Assembly (NCBI GenBank): GCA_012064415.1
Contig: SSNU01000058.1
Span: 41,135 to 105,134 of the forward strand
Direction of reading: 5' to 3'
DNA: 64,000 nt
DNA from: Gyrodactylus bullatarudis
Lineage: Eukaryota; Platyhelminthes; Monogenea; Gyrodactylidea; Gyrodactylidae
Part shown: one piece after another, positions 10,370-22,613 of the stretch
Numbering within the stretch: the stretch's first letter is position 1
How the letters are laid out: each line of letters opens with the position of its first letter
Made by a program: the position numbers and the translations under genes
Notes under the pieces: model-generated
Seen by the model: the letters and a program-made list of their open reading frames with translations, nothing else
The model's database searches: none
What the model was told of the DNA's origin: nothing

Positions 10370-11940
10370 TATGCTCATTTTGATGATCTCCCAATTTTCT
10401 TGCCGATTATGCATGACCAGCAACCCTCTATCGAATATGAATAAGTCTGAAATTCGGCATTTTTGCCGATTATGCATAATTATGGGAGGTGGGTACGATT
10501 ATATTCCTTTATAATCTACCCTATCCATCTTATGAAGGGGAAACTTGAAAAAGCCTCTCTCTTCCATCTTTAAAATCAAGGTTAAATACTCGTCCATTGT
10601 TTCACTTTAAAATAGACTGTAGACCGGAATTTAAAATTGCAAATGTCTTTAAAACTAGGGTTAATTCCAAAATTAACGGATATAATTCCAAAATTAGCGG
10701 ATATTTTTTATTTTTTCCAAAATTAGCGGTTTTTTATGAGCTATTAAGAATTATCAGTAGTTTTTTAAGAAAACAAGTTGATACTCAATAAGCATGTTAA
10801 AAATTGATACTACAAAATTTTCTCAGCTGAAGATTTTATTCGGTTCTTTCTATGTCTTCCTCTTTTCAGTGCTCTTTGCCAATTAGATAGAGGTTTATCC
10901 ATAAAATCATCTAAATCTGATAATTCCAAATTTACTGAGCAGTAAATGCTTTTCAAGAAATCATTTTCAAAATGACAATTCACAAATTCCTTTCCATTAG
11001 TTAATGAAGCTCGATTATACACTTAAATTAAAGTATTCGGATTGGTTGAATTGAAACCTAAATAAACCTGATTTTCTTTACAAAAATTTTTTTATAATAT
11101 ATTATTATATTTATAATTAATAGGGAATTAGATGAATAAATTAACTTTATCATAATCTTAGTTACTAATGTAATTATTTCGATGAAAAATGTTCATTCTA
11201 AAATCTGTCTATTAATAGAATTATCTTAAATTAAAATACTATAGTCACCTAATTTTGAAATAAATAAATAAATTCCGCTAATTCAGGAATAAAAATTTTT
11301 AATTCCGCTAATTTTGGAATTATATCCGTTAATTTTGGAAAAAATTAAAAATATCCGCTAATTTTGGAATTTGCCCTATTTAAAACTATTGCTCTTTTTG
11401 ATTTGAGCGGTCGAATAAGATGATGTTTTGTGAAATGGTCTTGAATAACCATCAGGAATTTATACTCACCATCTTGCGGTGATTGAAAACAATCAGATCA
11501 ACTTGAATGAAACAGGTTCAGCTATAATTCCTTTTCTCTCAGCAGAAATTGTTTGGTACAAAAATGAAATGAAAATTCCATTTTCTGGTAAGTTATGCTG
11601 TCGTAAACAGTGAAATCTTGATCTTTGTTTATGTCTCCATGACCACCAAGTACACGTAAAATAGCATATACCCATATTTTCTTGGTATTAAAGACTGAAG
11701 AGAGAGTTTTTTCAAGTTTCTTCTTCATGAGATAGATAAGGTACAAAGGAATATACTCGTTCCATAAAATTATTCATATTTGGAGCTCTTGCCTATAATG
11801 CATAGTCGGCAAAAAATGCCGAATTTCATTAATTTAGACTCATTCATATTCGGCAGAGGTTTGCTGGTCATGCATAATCGGCAAGAATTTTGCATATTAT
11901 GCAAAATTGACAGATCATCAAAATGAGCATAACATATATA
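10370..11940. mobile_element. Large foldback element with nested inverted repeats
   Basis: The outer arms (about 10372-10495 and 11783-11930) are inverted copies: both carry ATGCTCATTTTGATGATCT, TTGCCGATTATGCATGACCA and a CGGCATTTTTTGCCGA-like palindrome. Nested inside is a second inverted pair (about 10640-10735 and 11268-11390) made of several AATTCCAAAATTAGCGGATA units. Between the arms are short open frames (10810-11022 minus; 11522-11746 minus) that match no known transposase. This looks like a non-autonomous DNA transposon, or a foldback element into which another has inserted. Confidence 0.6.
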
Positions 11941-12119
11941 TTCTTTATTTGAAGTTAAAAGTCAATTTTTTAGTGATGAAGAGGAAAAAGTGGCTCTAAA
12001 AGTCAAGACTGATGGGATTTTAAAGTTAGTTATATGATTAATTTTGATTAATTCAAAAAGAAAAACTAAATATGAACTAAAGAACAAATTTTCGAGTCCA
12101 GAGTAAGCATGTTGAGCTT

Positions 12120-15100
12120 ATGAATAATGCGTCCAGCACGAAAAGTGAAATACCTCAGTAAGTATATTGAACTATTGAGTGAATAAAAGATGAAAAACTT
12201 TGAACCTCTACCCAAGGGTAACCGAAAACTTTTCTATACTAATAACTCATTAGGCCCTCCTTGTTGGATAAAAATATTGCTTTTGAATATTAATTTAAAA
12301 TTCTTTTCAACGAATTTTTGATATTCTATATTTTCTTTGGTTCTGAATTCAATGTATAATAAGTATCAGAAACGAGTGAAAAACTACACTATGCAACACT
12401 AAGAAATAAACTCTGCTAAATTTTGAATATTTTCTCTGTGAGATGCTTTTGAGCTGAACCATTCTGATCGTGCTTTATAAAAATAAGAAGATGATGCCAG
12501 TTATTTCGCAAATAAGATCTTTTACAAAATTTTTTAGGTATAATTTTTTGAGGCTTTAGCTATAAGTTATAGCTGTAACCAAAGTTATTACGCAAATGAA
12601 AAAAAAAACATTAAATCCATTCATGTTCTTTGGGGATGAGGGGATAATGTACATTGTTCAATGTCCATTAATTGAAAAAATGTTCGGTTAATATGCCCAA
12701 AATATATTTTTGTTCAATGATACGTTTTTCAATATCAGCTTTAACTTTGGCTATGCTGTCTGCCAAAGAGAGAGGAAAAAGAGAGACGATTCCTGATTAA
12801 TAATCAGTGATTATACTTTAATTTAAAATACCTATAAATGCTTTGAAAATTTTGCACGCAAATTCTGTGAAAAAACTATTTGATATTTAATAATAGATCG
12901 TATACATATATTACATTCATAAAAATAGTATTTTATATATAGCTATACAATTTTTGTCAATTAGCCTACCTATTAGAGAAAGACAAGTCTTTTTTCCCCG
13001 AACAATTTTCTATTTGAAGCGTCTTATAGATTCTTTATGCTCCCTAATTGCCATATTCGAAAATTAAGTTCGAAAATTTTGATGTTTATGATATGCTATT
13101 TCCCATTTTCCCTGAATTCATTAATTATTCCCAAATTGACCGGATTTCTTCAGGGTCTATTCAGAAAATATTTATTAATAATTCGACGCAAAAGTCTGAT
13201 TTAAAAATGTCATAGTGCGTCCAATAATTCAAAATTTATCACATCTCGTAGTAAAAATCATTGAAAAATTTGAAAATTTGACATCTTCTATTGAAATTAT
13301 GCATATCTAAATAAAGTTTAAAACATTTGGTTCAATAGGAACTTTTGAAAAGTTAGATACCCTACTAGTCTTACCCTACTACACATATATACTTTTTTTT
13401 CCAATATCCCTAAATTTAATTTCTCTTATCTTCTATAGATTGAAAAAGATTAATAGCCAAAGGTTTCTTTTGGAAAATAATGATCATGGCTTTGGTAAAT
13501 GCTTTTTAAATTCAGCTTTACAGCTACTCTATACATGCAAACCTTTTGTAAGTAGTCTATTAATTTTTTAGTGTGACAAGATTCTTGCTAATAACTCAAT
13601 CTTTGCTAAAAAATTACAGCCAATATTCACATGTAGCAGTTTCACAAGTGCTGCTCATATCAAGAACCACTTGAATATAGCTCGAGACTCAACAGGAATT
13701 GAGTGTGTGGAGAAAATTTTGAAAACTTTAAGTATTGAAGTAATTCTCTCAATAATATGATAGAATGAAGAATTAAATACAGAGATAATGAAACTTTTCG
13801 GTATTGTGCTTCAAAATCCAGAAAGTTTTTCAGCACATCTTTACATTCCAATATCTCCAAATGGAAAGCCAATTGTAAGTTCAGAGAAGATTTTTTGATA
13901 ATTTTTTATAAAATATATTACGTATAGGTTCTTAATTCACATGAAAGTTTAGAGAACATAAGTTTTATATTCTTATTAATAAAAGTTATACCAGGTTTCT
14001 GCCCGGCTTACATATAGTTTAAAATTTCAGCTCTCTCATCCACCATTATACAATTGGAGGTTTTAAATAAATCACTGTTATAGAATTCCAGAGCTGAGCA
14101 CTGAAATAAGAAATACTACTTGTTTTTTTCATTCATTAACTGGATAGAAGAAGATGAAATATTATTATCAAAGAAGTGGCAAGCAAATCAATTGTCAACA
14201 ACAAATTAGTGAACATTATCAAACGAGCGTTCCCTGATAACTTCTTTAGTTAACTTCACTACAGCCTCTTCCTAAAATGATAGAAAGATAAAACGGGTGG
14301 TAGTTAGGTAGAGCTTTTATGGAAATATTATTGTGTAAATTTTCATGTTGATACCGAATCTATGTTCAGAATTTTGCTATCTTACAAGGTTTGAATGTAA
14401 ATTGGGAAAATGTGAAAGAACAAATTTACATCACATAAATCGAATTTTGAAAGAGAGAAACTGGTTTATCTATCTATCAAATGTATACCATTCAAAAGAT
14501 CGGAAAAATGAACACATGTAAGGCCTATTTTAAAATCGTTTTGAAAATTTAAAATTGCGAATATATATTCATTAATTTTTTATTCACTATTATTAAATTT
14601 CACTTTTGATAAGGATGATTTTAAAATAGGAATAACATGTTTTATATTTTCCGCTCTTTAGAAAAGTATAATTTTGATCTAGATAAATCAGTATCCCTCT
14701 TTTGAAATTTGACTTATGTAATGCCTGTTTTTGCAAATTTTGAATTTTCACATTTCCACAATTTACACTCAAACCTTGTAAAATAACAAAATTCTGAGCA
14801 CAGTTTCGGAATCAGCATGAAAATTACACCAATTTTACTAAATTTATCAGATCAAAAAGTTACGTTCCTCTACGAAGATTGTGTTATGAGATTTGAGGTA
14901 GAAATGTATATAAATAATTTTCACTACATTTTTCACACAAGTTTTGTCACTTTACTGAGTTTTTCACTATGATATAGGCAATATTAAACTTTCCATTAAC
15001 TGAAGGTTGAATGCATCATCGAATATTTGAAACAAAAAAATTTGACAATAAAAAAAATATCAGAATTCGTTATTATTAACCTGGTACGTGATAAAGGACA

Positions 15101-15427
15101 ACATAGAAATTCATCATTAATTGAAGAGATTGATAGTTTCAATTCAGTTTCTTTAGGAGATTATTTAACCATGCGTCAAAAAGAGAATGGAATAAATTAT
15201 AAACTAATCGCAACTATCGTCAATGAGGGAGCAAACTATGGGCATTGTATGTAAATTTATTAAATTTTATTTCAGACTATGCTATATGTTCAAGGGAGGA
15301 ATATATTTTTTCCTTCGATAATAACACTATTAAACAATTGAATAGGTTTGATATGGATGTAAGACTATCTTAAATATTCAATTTTCAGATTGCAAATACT
15401 ACAGTTCTTTTATACATGAAAACTTAA
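12120..15427 (+). CDS. Ubiquitin-specific protease-like protein, Cys and His boxes present (copy 2)
   Basis: A homologue of peptidase C19 deubiquitinases. Well-supported exons are 13439-13547, 13572-13739, 13764-13874, 15006-15246, 15276-15358 and 15389-15427; the introns are 24, 24, 1131, 29 and 30 nt. A possible first exon is 12120-12157 (MNNASSTKSEIP, phase 2, followed by GTAAGT), which joins in frame. The Cys box is GFGKCFLNSALQLLYTC and the His box is NYGHYYAICSREEYIFSFDN (catalytic Cys, His and an Asp/Asn-type third residue). The protein ends TTVLLYMKT. That gives about 249 residues without the first exon, a minimal catalytic domain. Every splice position matches copy 1. The 1.1-kb intron is enlarged by a nested repeat insertion. 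The substrate is unknown, and the protein could be active. Confidence 0.75.
14255..14980. repeat. R1 repeat copy split by a nested palindrome
   Basis: The ends (CAGCCTCTTCCTAAAATGAT at 14265 and a region ending CACTTTACTGAGTTTTTCAC near 14970) match the minus-oriented R1 copy at 4905-5140. Inside is a second inverted repeat with arms of about 14335-14425 and 14745-14840, sharing ACCTTGTAAAATA/ACAAGGTTTGA-type sequence. It is nested within the third intron of the active-looking USP-like gene. Confidence 0.55.
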
Positions 15428-15429
15428 TT

Positions 15430-16330
15430 TTTAAATAAACATTTTTTCCTTCTTATTGATTGACTAACTATAGAAATAAGTTGAGAACGATCTGTAGAAT
15501 TGCAGATAAAGTAGCTTATGAATAACATGAGTAAAAAAGGATGATGGTATTTTTTCTATTTAAATAGTAATTGGTTAAGATCAAAAAGACTTATTGATGA
15601 GCATGATGAATCATCAATTATGATCTTTACTTAAGGTTACATAATTTTTGTATATATTTTAGAATAGGCAAGAAAAATTTCATATTACATTTATATTATA
15701 TCATATTTACGGCATACTCTCTTAATTATCCTAAAAAATAAAAAGCAAGTGATTTTTTGAAAATTTTGGTCCAAAATCCGTCGCAAGGAAGTAATTCCAA
15801 GCTGGTATAAGATCGCATGAACGGTGACAGAAGAACTTCAGTTGATTTAAAGTCTTCATATATTGGAAAGAGTCTATCGATTGCAACCTTTTAATTAAAT
15901 CATTCGGTCATTGATTTGAGGGTTGAATTCGTGAGCATATAACATCATCAGAGTTCCAGAAAGCATAAAAAATTGAGATATTTTCTACAAATAATAGATC
16001 CAAAACCAACCGTTAACCTTATTGGTTTAGATTAACAAATTGAACCTTTTTTTAGATTCGAGGAAAAATTTACTTAAATCAATTTATTTATTATTAAAAA
16101 GTTCATTTTATCACTAATCAAAGACAAGAAATAAGTACACTATTGACCTTAAATAGTTCTACTGTCTAATTATAATTATAGATTGATTAAAAAGAGTGAT
16201 TTATGAACTAATTGGTTAATTGACAAAATATCTGTCGAGTAATTATAAAGAAATGATATAATCAAATTTGTCGCTACCTTTTTATCATCAATATTTATGT
16301 AAAAGATTACCGTTGATGCAACGAAAAAAA
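15430..16330. other. Intergenic region upstream of the serine protease
   Basis: No gene or RNA seen. Short frames are stop-riddled. The protease start codon is at 16333; no clear TATA element could be assigned. Confidence 0.4.
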
Positions 16331-16332
16331 CC

Positions 16333-19190
16333 ATGTTTTTTCAATTAATCTTATTGAATATGATATTGACATTGGAATTAAACTCATTTAAAACTCATGA
16401 ACTCAAAAGGTCAAGAAGGATAATCAATGGAGACGATGAAGATCATTCAGACTATGATTTTGTTGTCAACCTTTTTGGCCGTTCAAATATCAAATTATCT
16501 GATATAACGAATGGAATAAAAACATACAGATGTGGAGGTTCCCTCATTAACAATAAATGGATTATAACAGCAGCCCATTGTTTCATGGTCAAGGACTCAA
16601 ATTCTGGGAAAATAATAAAGTTAATTTTAATTTCAAACTTTCTAGATTGACTAGACCAGAATCTTGGTATTTTAGCTTTGATAAAGTACACGATGTAAGT
16701 AATTTTTAGTGAAAGTTGAAATAGATTTCTCTCTTAAATCTTGTCAGAGAATTCTTAATCAACATCTTGAATTATTTTACTTCGTTTATTACGAAGAAAA
16801 TATTTCCAAAGTCTCGTTATCGTATAAGTGAGATCTATATCCATCCAAGCTATATACCAAGTGAATAATTCTTGTAAATTGTTGATACTTGATTTAGATA
16901 TACTCGATAATGATATTGCCATATTGAAGGTGAAAGAGAACTTAGATTTCACTACTGAATCAAAAATTCACAGTATTAACTTGCCTACATTTGATATGGA
17001 GATGTTTGATTATCCTATTACAGGAACTGTGAGTACTAATTTCAATTAGGGAAAACTGCAATAAAATATCTCAATCTCTTGATTATAAGTAGTTCTATGT
17101 TTTTTGTTTGTATCAAAAACTAAAGCATTAAGAATAATGGACGAAATAAAAATATAGTGATTTATTCTGTAATCAAAATACTTGAAATTATGATTACTAT
17201 AGAGTTTCAATGAGTCAAAACGAAGCTATCAAAATGAGTCAGTGATGTTGGGTGTATCCATATCCGAGAATTAAATAGGAAAGAGAGATATAGGTATATT
17301 GCATTTTTGACCTATTTAAACCTCGCCCTGGAAATGGGGTCCGTGCTCACAATATTGATTTGAAAATGTTCGATTATCAGAATTGTAATTTAAAACCAAG
17401 AAATTTAGGAATTTTAATTGAGGACCTTTTTTAAGATGAAAAAAGACCGTCTCAAGACTTTATTACTTTGATCCGGATCAATTATTAATAGAAAATTCTT
17501 ATAACTTCCATAAAAAAGTTACTTCGGAAAATATAAACTTTCTAGGACTTTTTGAGACAATTTTGAAGACAAGACAAATAATTACTGATAAAGTTTTTAT
17601 TTAGCCGGATCTCATCAGAATCTTGAATAAATTTACAAAATGTGTATCTTCTTATTGGCTGGTTTGAGAATGCGGTTAGGGAGGGAGTGGGTTTTCTCTA
17701 GTCAAAGTGAGCAATTACGTTTTAAAAAGTTGTTATTATGATAAAGCTTTATTTTCTTCGGTTTTCTTCAGACCAAACACCAGCTATTGATAAATACTTT
17801 TACATTAAATAGTAGTGGATCTCCTAGTAATGTTAGTACTCTCAGCTCCCATGTTTCAACCTCTGACGAATAAATGCAATTGGCTTGAACTACATTTTCT
17901 TAATTTTACTTCATGGTCAAATAATATTTTTAAAATATGTATTTGGTCTGAAAAGAATCAACTAAAATAAAGCTTTATTCACCAAAACATCTTTCGTTCG
18001 TTCTTAGCTCCAGGATGAGTCCAAGTCAGCAACCCAAAAATATTTTCCTATACTTCCTCTTCTAAAAACCAATTCGTTTTGTTGAAAAAAATTCTCGACC
18101 AAATTTTATTTAATCCGACGTATTAAAACACACTTAAATTTAATCTTATTTTTCTGTGAAATTCTGTTGTAAAACTTAACGCTGATCACGAATCTGATAT
18201 TCGAAAAAATAGAGTTGAGATAATGAGCAAAAACTGAATTCCCGAAATTTTGAAAAACACCTCTTGAAATTTTGCTATTTAATAAAAGATTTAAAAATTA
18301 TTTAATTTTAAACCATCTGAAAGTGGAATAAATTTTAAACGTGATGGCTGTACTTTTATTAATCCCAAAAGGTTTTTAGACTGTTGAAACGAGCCGTAGA
18401 AGAAAGAATTTGCATAATTTTTCAGAAAATTGGTGAAAATTCCAAACCAGACACAATTTAGAAAATATAATTACAGATTTGACATCAGCAATTTCAATCC
18501 AGCAACTTTTTGGATTATAATCCTAATGCACATAGTGTCATTATAATCAAAGCTTGATTTTATTATATAGGTCAAAATAATAAAAATGTAACATAGTTCC
18601 TCTCTTCAATTCTTGAGTATAGAATACATCGAGCATCATTGACTAATCTGAGTGTTCTAAATGACAAATAGATTAGACAAGAAAGATTTAGAAAATTTCT
18701 AATAATTCTGTATTTGAATTCTATGTATAAGGAGTATAGTCTTAAGGGTGTGGTTCATAAGTAAATCGTTTAATAATTAAAAGTATGACAATTTTCAACT
18801 GTATTTAATAATAAGAAGTGCACTGCTCTTGGCTGGGGATGTTCACACGCTAATGGACCACCAGAAAATATCCTTCAATCAGTAAAAATTCCTATCCTCC
18901 AATCAGAGAAATGCTTGAGGTTTTTCAATCACAAAATAAGTCTGGACGATGATAGAAAATTTTGTGCTGGCCACTACTTTGAGAATAGGGGAATATGCAG
19001 TGTAAGAAAAATTATAATCACATTTAAGGGGGACTCAGGAGGTCCGTTAATTTGTCGAAACTTTACCAAATTTTATTTGGCGGGTATAATATCATCAGCA
19101 CATGCCAGAGAACCAGAAAGTTATCCCGGAATATTCACAAGAGTTACATTTTACATGCCTTGGATAAGATCAATAATCGAATTTAAATAG
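16333..19190 (+). CDS. Secreted chymotrypsin-fold serine protease (S1A)
   Basis: I join exons 16333-16619, 16646-16694, 16797-16860, 16898-17028, 18816-19001 and 19029-19190 (introns 26, 102, 37, 1787 and 27 nt), giving 292 residues. It has a hydrophobic signal peptide (MFFQLILLNMILTLEL), an activation site SRRIINGDDE, the His box NKWIITAAHC, the Asp box LDNDIAIL and, once the in-frame 27-nt intron is removed, the Ser box GICSGDSGGPL. All three catalytic residues are present. The base-of-pocket residue before GIC is Gly, not Asp, so trypsin-like cleavage after Arg/Lys is unlikely. Trp215 of the usual SWG step appears as Ser (GIISSAH). The large intron holds several repeat units. The exact start of the third exon is the least certain join. 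Confidence 0.82.
17555..17640 (-). repeat. Dispersed hairpin repeat unit (H-family), in protease intron
   Basis: Matches the 6.4, 9.4 and 38.6 kb units: GAAGACAA start, ACTGATAAAG, TTTTTATTTAGCCGGATCTC, ATCAGAATCTT. It lies in the fourth intron of the protease. Confidence 0.55.
17700..18050. repeat. Foldback dimer of the hairpin family, diverged, in protease intron
   Basis: The left arm (about 17715-17790) has ATAAAGCTTTATTTTCTTCG, CTTCAGACCAAACACC. The right arm (about 17935-18040) has the inverse order: TTTGGTCTGAAAAGAATC, AATAAAGCTTTATTCACCAA, GCTCCAGGATGAGTCCAAGT. It is an older relative of the nearly perfect foldback at 23.2-23.5 kb. Confidence 0.6.
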
Positions 19191-20104
19191 GCCAGTTAAA
19201 CTTTCAAATAACCTATGATATTTCTGGAAACTACTGCTCTTTAATGAGCACTGCTTATGCATAAATATTGATTAAATATTACACAAATATTAAATTATCG
19301 AGATTTTCATATTTTCAATGATAACATTGATATAGAATTTGTTTTGTAAAATTTCTAAAATATTTTCACAAGAATAATGCCGAATACAATTTATTCAAAA
19401 TTCAATCCAAAATATTTTTTCTAAATGAGAATTTCGACTCAGGAGAGGAGCTGAATTTGTTCTCTTCCAGTTGTATCAGAAAGTAAAATCCTGCTTAGAA
19501 AAATGACTCTGCTGAAGTTTCTTTAACTTTGCTATTTACTGGCTTATCGACAACTTTTTCTTGATTATTATATTTCATTCATTGCTCTAAAATTTTATTA
19601 ACTTTGTGATTCATCTTAGACTGAAAAAATACATGATAATTAAATTGCAAAATACTGTCTAAAATTTACAAAAATTTAATTTACTATTACATCCTTGTGG
19701 TAAAAATTTGTTTATCAATATATGATACTATTAAAATTGGATTAAATTTTTTTCTAGAAAAAAATCGCATGTTAATATTGGTTTTTAGAGAGTATTATTT
19801 TAAGTTTGATATTTTCCCAGAGATAAATTTTGAATAAGTAGTTTTTTATTATCGTGGATTTTAACCAATGAAATTCAAGGTCATTTCAAGGTTACAATTG
19901 AGACCATATGTCATTGAAATTCTCTCTAAAACTATTTAATAACTGCTTGGGATAGAATACTCAACAAACATTAAATATATTTGTGATCCAATATTAATGA
20001 TTTTATATTCACACCTAGTGATTGTTTCATAAATAGACTTAATTAATAATTCTGAAATCTGTTGAATAATTTTTTATTTACAAAAATCTATTTAATATCA
20101 CAAT
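19191..20104. other. Intergenic, no gene seen
   Basis: Low-complexity AT-rich DNA after the protease stop. No open frame with similarity was found. A possible cleavage signal for the protease was not resolved. Confidence 0.4.
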
Positions 20105-21096
20105 ATCTCATTAATAATTTATAATCTCTCCTCTACTGTCTATGATTTTCTGTAAACGTCGTGGAATGGACTCAATACATTTGTCCACTGCAGATTTTAC
20201 TTCAGGAAAACCAGCTAGGCGTTGGACTTTTTCATTAATATCGTTCGAGGAATCATCACCAGAGACCATGTACCTAAGAATATAATAATAGATTTTCAAA
20301 TTTTAATGAAATTGATTTAACCTGCTACTGAAAGTACACAAAGATACGACGGAGGGATTGAAATACCGACCGATAATGAACATGTCAGCCACTCCTCAGC
20401 ATAAGCTCGTAAAATGGTTAGCAGAAATCTTGACTCCCATAAGAAATGAGTTGTGCAAATATTCAGTGAAAAATTCGTTGGAGTTTGTGAATAAACTATT
20501 ATATGTCAATCTTGAATCAACTAAATTAATGTCATTTGATGTCAACTCGTTGTTCACCAAAGTGCCATTAAGAGAAACGGTTGAGTTCATAAAAGTGAAA
20601 TTAAAAACATTGGCAGGAAGGGTAGGGAGGGTTTAAAGAGAAAAATGAAACGTAAGGCTTAGCATGTACCCTTTCTACTCCTGATGTGTGTTCGGGGCTG
20701 GGAATGTTTTGTTAAATAAAAAAAAATTTTTTTGAGAAAGCGTAAAAAATTCATTTCACATTTACCTTGTTATTCGGACAGGGCCTGATAAAGGTGCAGA
20801 CATTGAAAACACTGTATAGGGAATATATTGCATTACATTGATATACGTAAAAGGTGGTTTTTAGGCATAGTAATGTATTTTTTTGAAATACACGTTAACA
20901 TGGGAAATTTTAAAATAAACAAACGTCCAAAGGTCATGAGTCACCCAGGAGAATTTCATGCATAAAAAAGATTTACTACTGTACGACTAACAGTTTTTAT
21001 AGACACTCCAGTTTGTTGAGCTATCTCTCTCAAAGTCAAATTTGATTGGAGGAGACTTTGGATAACACGTTTTTCATCTTCATTAATCCTTTTCAT
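20105..21096 (-). pseudogene. Decayed Tc1/mariner transposase
   Basis: The minus strand begins at 21096 with a 46-codon frame that is a typical Tc1 helix-turn-helix: NLTLREIAQQTGVSIKTVSR (21096-20956). The C-terminal end is at 20276-20111, with SIPRRLQKIIDSRGEIINY, the characteristic end of Tc1 transposases (family: MPRRxQxVIxxxG). The catalytic middle is missing or scrambled, and a fragment of a different retroelement (about 20340-20636) lies between the two ends. I read this as a dead transposon interrupted by a retroelement. Confidence 0.7.
20340..20636 (+). pseudogene. Penelope-like reverse transcriptase fragment
   Basis: About 92 residues resembling the fingers/palm entry of Penelope-like element reverse transcriptases: KYRPIMNMSATPQHKLVKWL, then VKNSLEFVNKLLYVNL, then MSFDVNSLFTKVPLRETVEF. 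The MSFDVxSLFTxVP step carries the first catalytic Asp of the RT. The downstream YxDD block and any GIY-YIG endonuclease are absent. The fragment lies between the two ends of a Tc1 transposase relic. Confidence 0.75.
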
Positions 21097-21555
21097 ATTG
21101 GTGCGTTAGATTATAGTGATTTTCACACATTATTAAAACAAATTACTATTCTATCCTTTATAGTTGTTTAAAAACTGTTGGCACTTTTTTGACTTCAGTG
21201 AAAATGATTACAATTACATTTTAGTATTTCAAGTGAAGTTTTCACACTAATTTTTTGGAGTTCATAACTAAAACCAATTATCAACTTTATTTCATTTGAT
21301 TTTGTAAGCTTTGTATAAATAATAACTTCTATATTAGTATGTGATAAAATAAGCATTCTTTGAGCCACATTATCATCGTGAAATCTTTAAACTTTGATGA
21401 AAATGAATATTAAGATGTTCTATTTTAATATCGTAGAATAAAGTTTCAAGAAAACTCTCCTCAGATATTATATATGCTGTCCCTGAAGAAACCATATAGG
21501 GACTTTACTTCCTGATACAACTGAATTTTTTAACAGCCTATCAATAATTATCTAA

Positions 21556-21737
21556 AGCTAGTTGACATGAAGATGAGAATTTACTATTTATACAAAAAAT
21601 CTGATATTATTTTTCGGATTCATAGAATTCGGATTTGGCGATAAAGATAGCGAAGATCTTACTGTTTCCGATAAAAAGTTAAACTTCCAGATTTTTGTAA
21701 AAATAGTAAATTCTCATCTTCATGTCAATTAGGTTTA
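21556..21737. mobile_element. Short MITE, family M1
   Basis: About 180 bp with inverted ends: AGTTGACATGAAGATGAGAA at the left and its complement TTCTCATCTTCATGTCAATT at the right, extending inward through a TTTACTATTTxTACAAAAA block. The same termini bound the larger element at 27.9-29.3 kb and occur in eroded form near 54.1 and 60.8 kb. Confidence 0.75.
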
Positions 21738-21794
21738 TTATAATAGATGAAGAATATAGCAAATTTAATATAATAAAATAAAAATATATTTGGT

Positions 21795-22555
21795 TCATTT
21801 TGCGCTAAATCCAAATATTTTTATTTCACTATTTGGATCATCCTCATTAATTTCGTCGCCGTACATACGTGCGAAACTTTGAATGAACCGTTCATTCAAC
21901 AAGTATAGAATAACTAGTATTAGTAAAACAATAATTGCTCCTAGGATGGCACCACTAACTCCAAGTGCGTATGTTATCGCTGGAAAAATATATCTAAAAT
22001 GTTTAATATTTAAAATAGCTTAATAATCATCACCATATTTCTTACTAACTCTGGTCTCAAAGTAGTAACATTGAGTATGACTGAACTGATCATTTTTGAG
22101 CAGCCAAAATTAAGTTCTTTGAAGTTGCAAAAGTAATCCTCAAGATAGGAATTGAATTCTACAGAAAAGTAGATATGATATTCTAGATAAGTATTGTATA
22201 GATCATTTTCGATTTCAAACAATTCTAAGAGCTCATCTTCAGACAATGTTTGATATAGGCTACCAATATCGCCGTTACAAGATAGCTTTCCATAAACATC
22301 ACATATATTATCTTGCACTGTAATTTTAAAATCCTCTGAAAATTTTTCCTTATATTTTTCAAGTTTTTTCCTAACATCTGATGTTATTTCAAGAATGTTA
22401 GTTGCGATATTAATTGAGATATCTTGCTTCTTGTTTATCTTAACGTTCTTTGAATAATTAACTGCTTTTCCTTCAACCTGATTGCTCTTCGCTTGGCAGA
22501 CTTTTTGACTAATTGTCAGGAGTAACAATGATAGTATAATAGACTTTGAAATCAT
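21795..22555 (-). CDS. Secreted/membrane protein with four conserved cysteines, paralogue A
   Basis: I do not recognise the family. The first exon (22555 to about 22045) encodes a signal peptide (MISKSIILSLLLLTIS) and an ectodomain with GKLSCNGDIGSLYQTLS, DYFCNFKELNFGC and other positions shared with the copy at 26.5-27.0 kb. A second exon (21993-21795) encodes YIFPAITYALG, a transmembrane helix, and the cytoplasmic tail LLNERFIQSFARMYGDE. The two would give a type I membrane protein. The obvious donor (TTA/GTAAGA) is phase 0 while the exon-2 frame needs two preceding bases, so the splice junction is unresolved. The gene is in tandem with paralogue B on the same strand. Confidence 0.6.
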
Positions 22556-22613
22556 GATGCTGACTTAAGATGAAATTAATTTAATGTATGATATATAGAA
22601 TTTAAAATGAATA

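Noticed and set aside
10597..10791. 64-codon plus-strand frame near the foldback
   Set aside because: Its peptide is produced by the tandem AATTCCAAAATTAGCGG units, so it is repeat-derived.
11493..11746. Overlapping minus-strand frames inside the 10.4-11.9 kb element
   Set aside because: Possibly a relic of an element-encoded protein, but with no recognisable motif. Mentioned only within the element.
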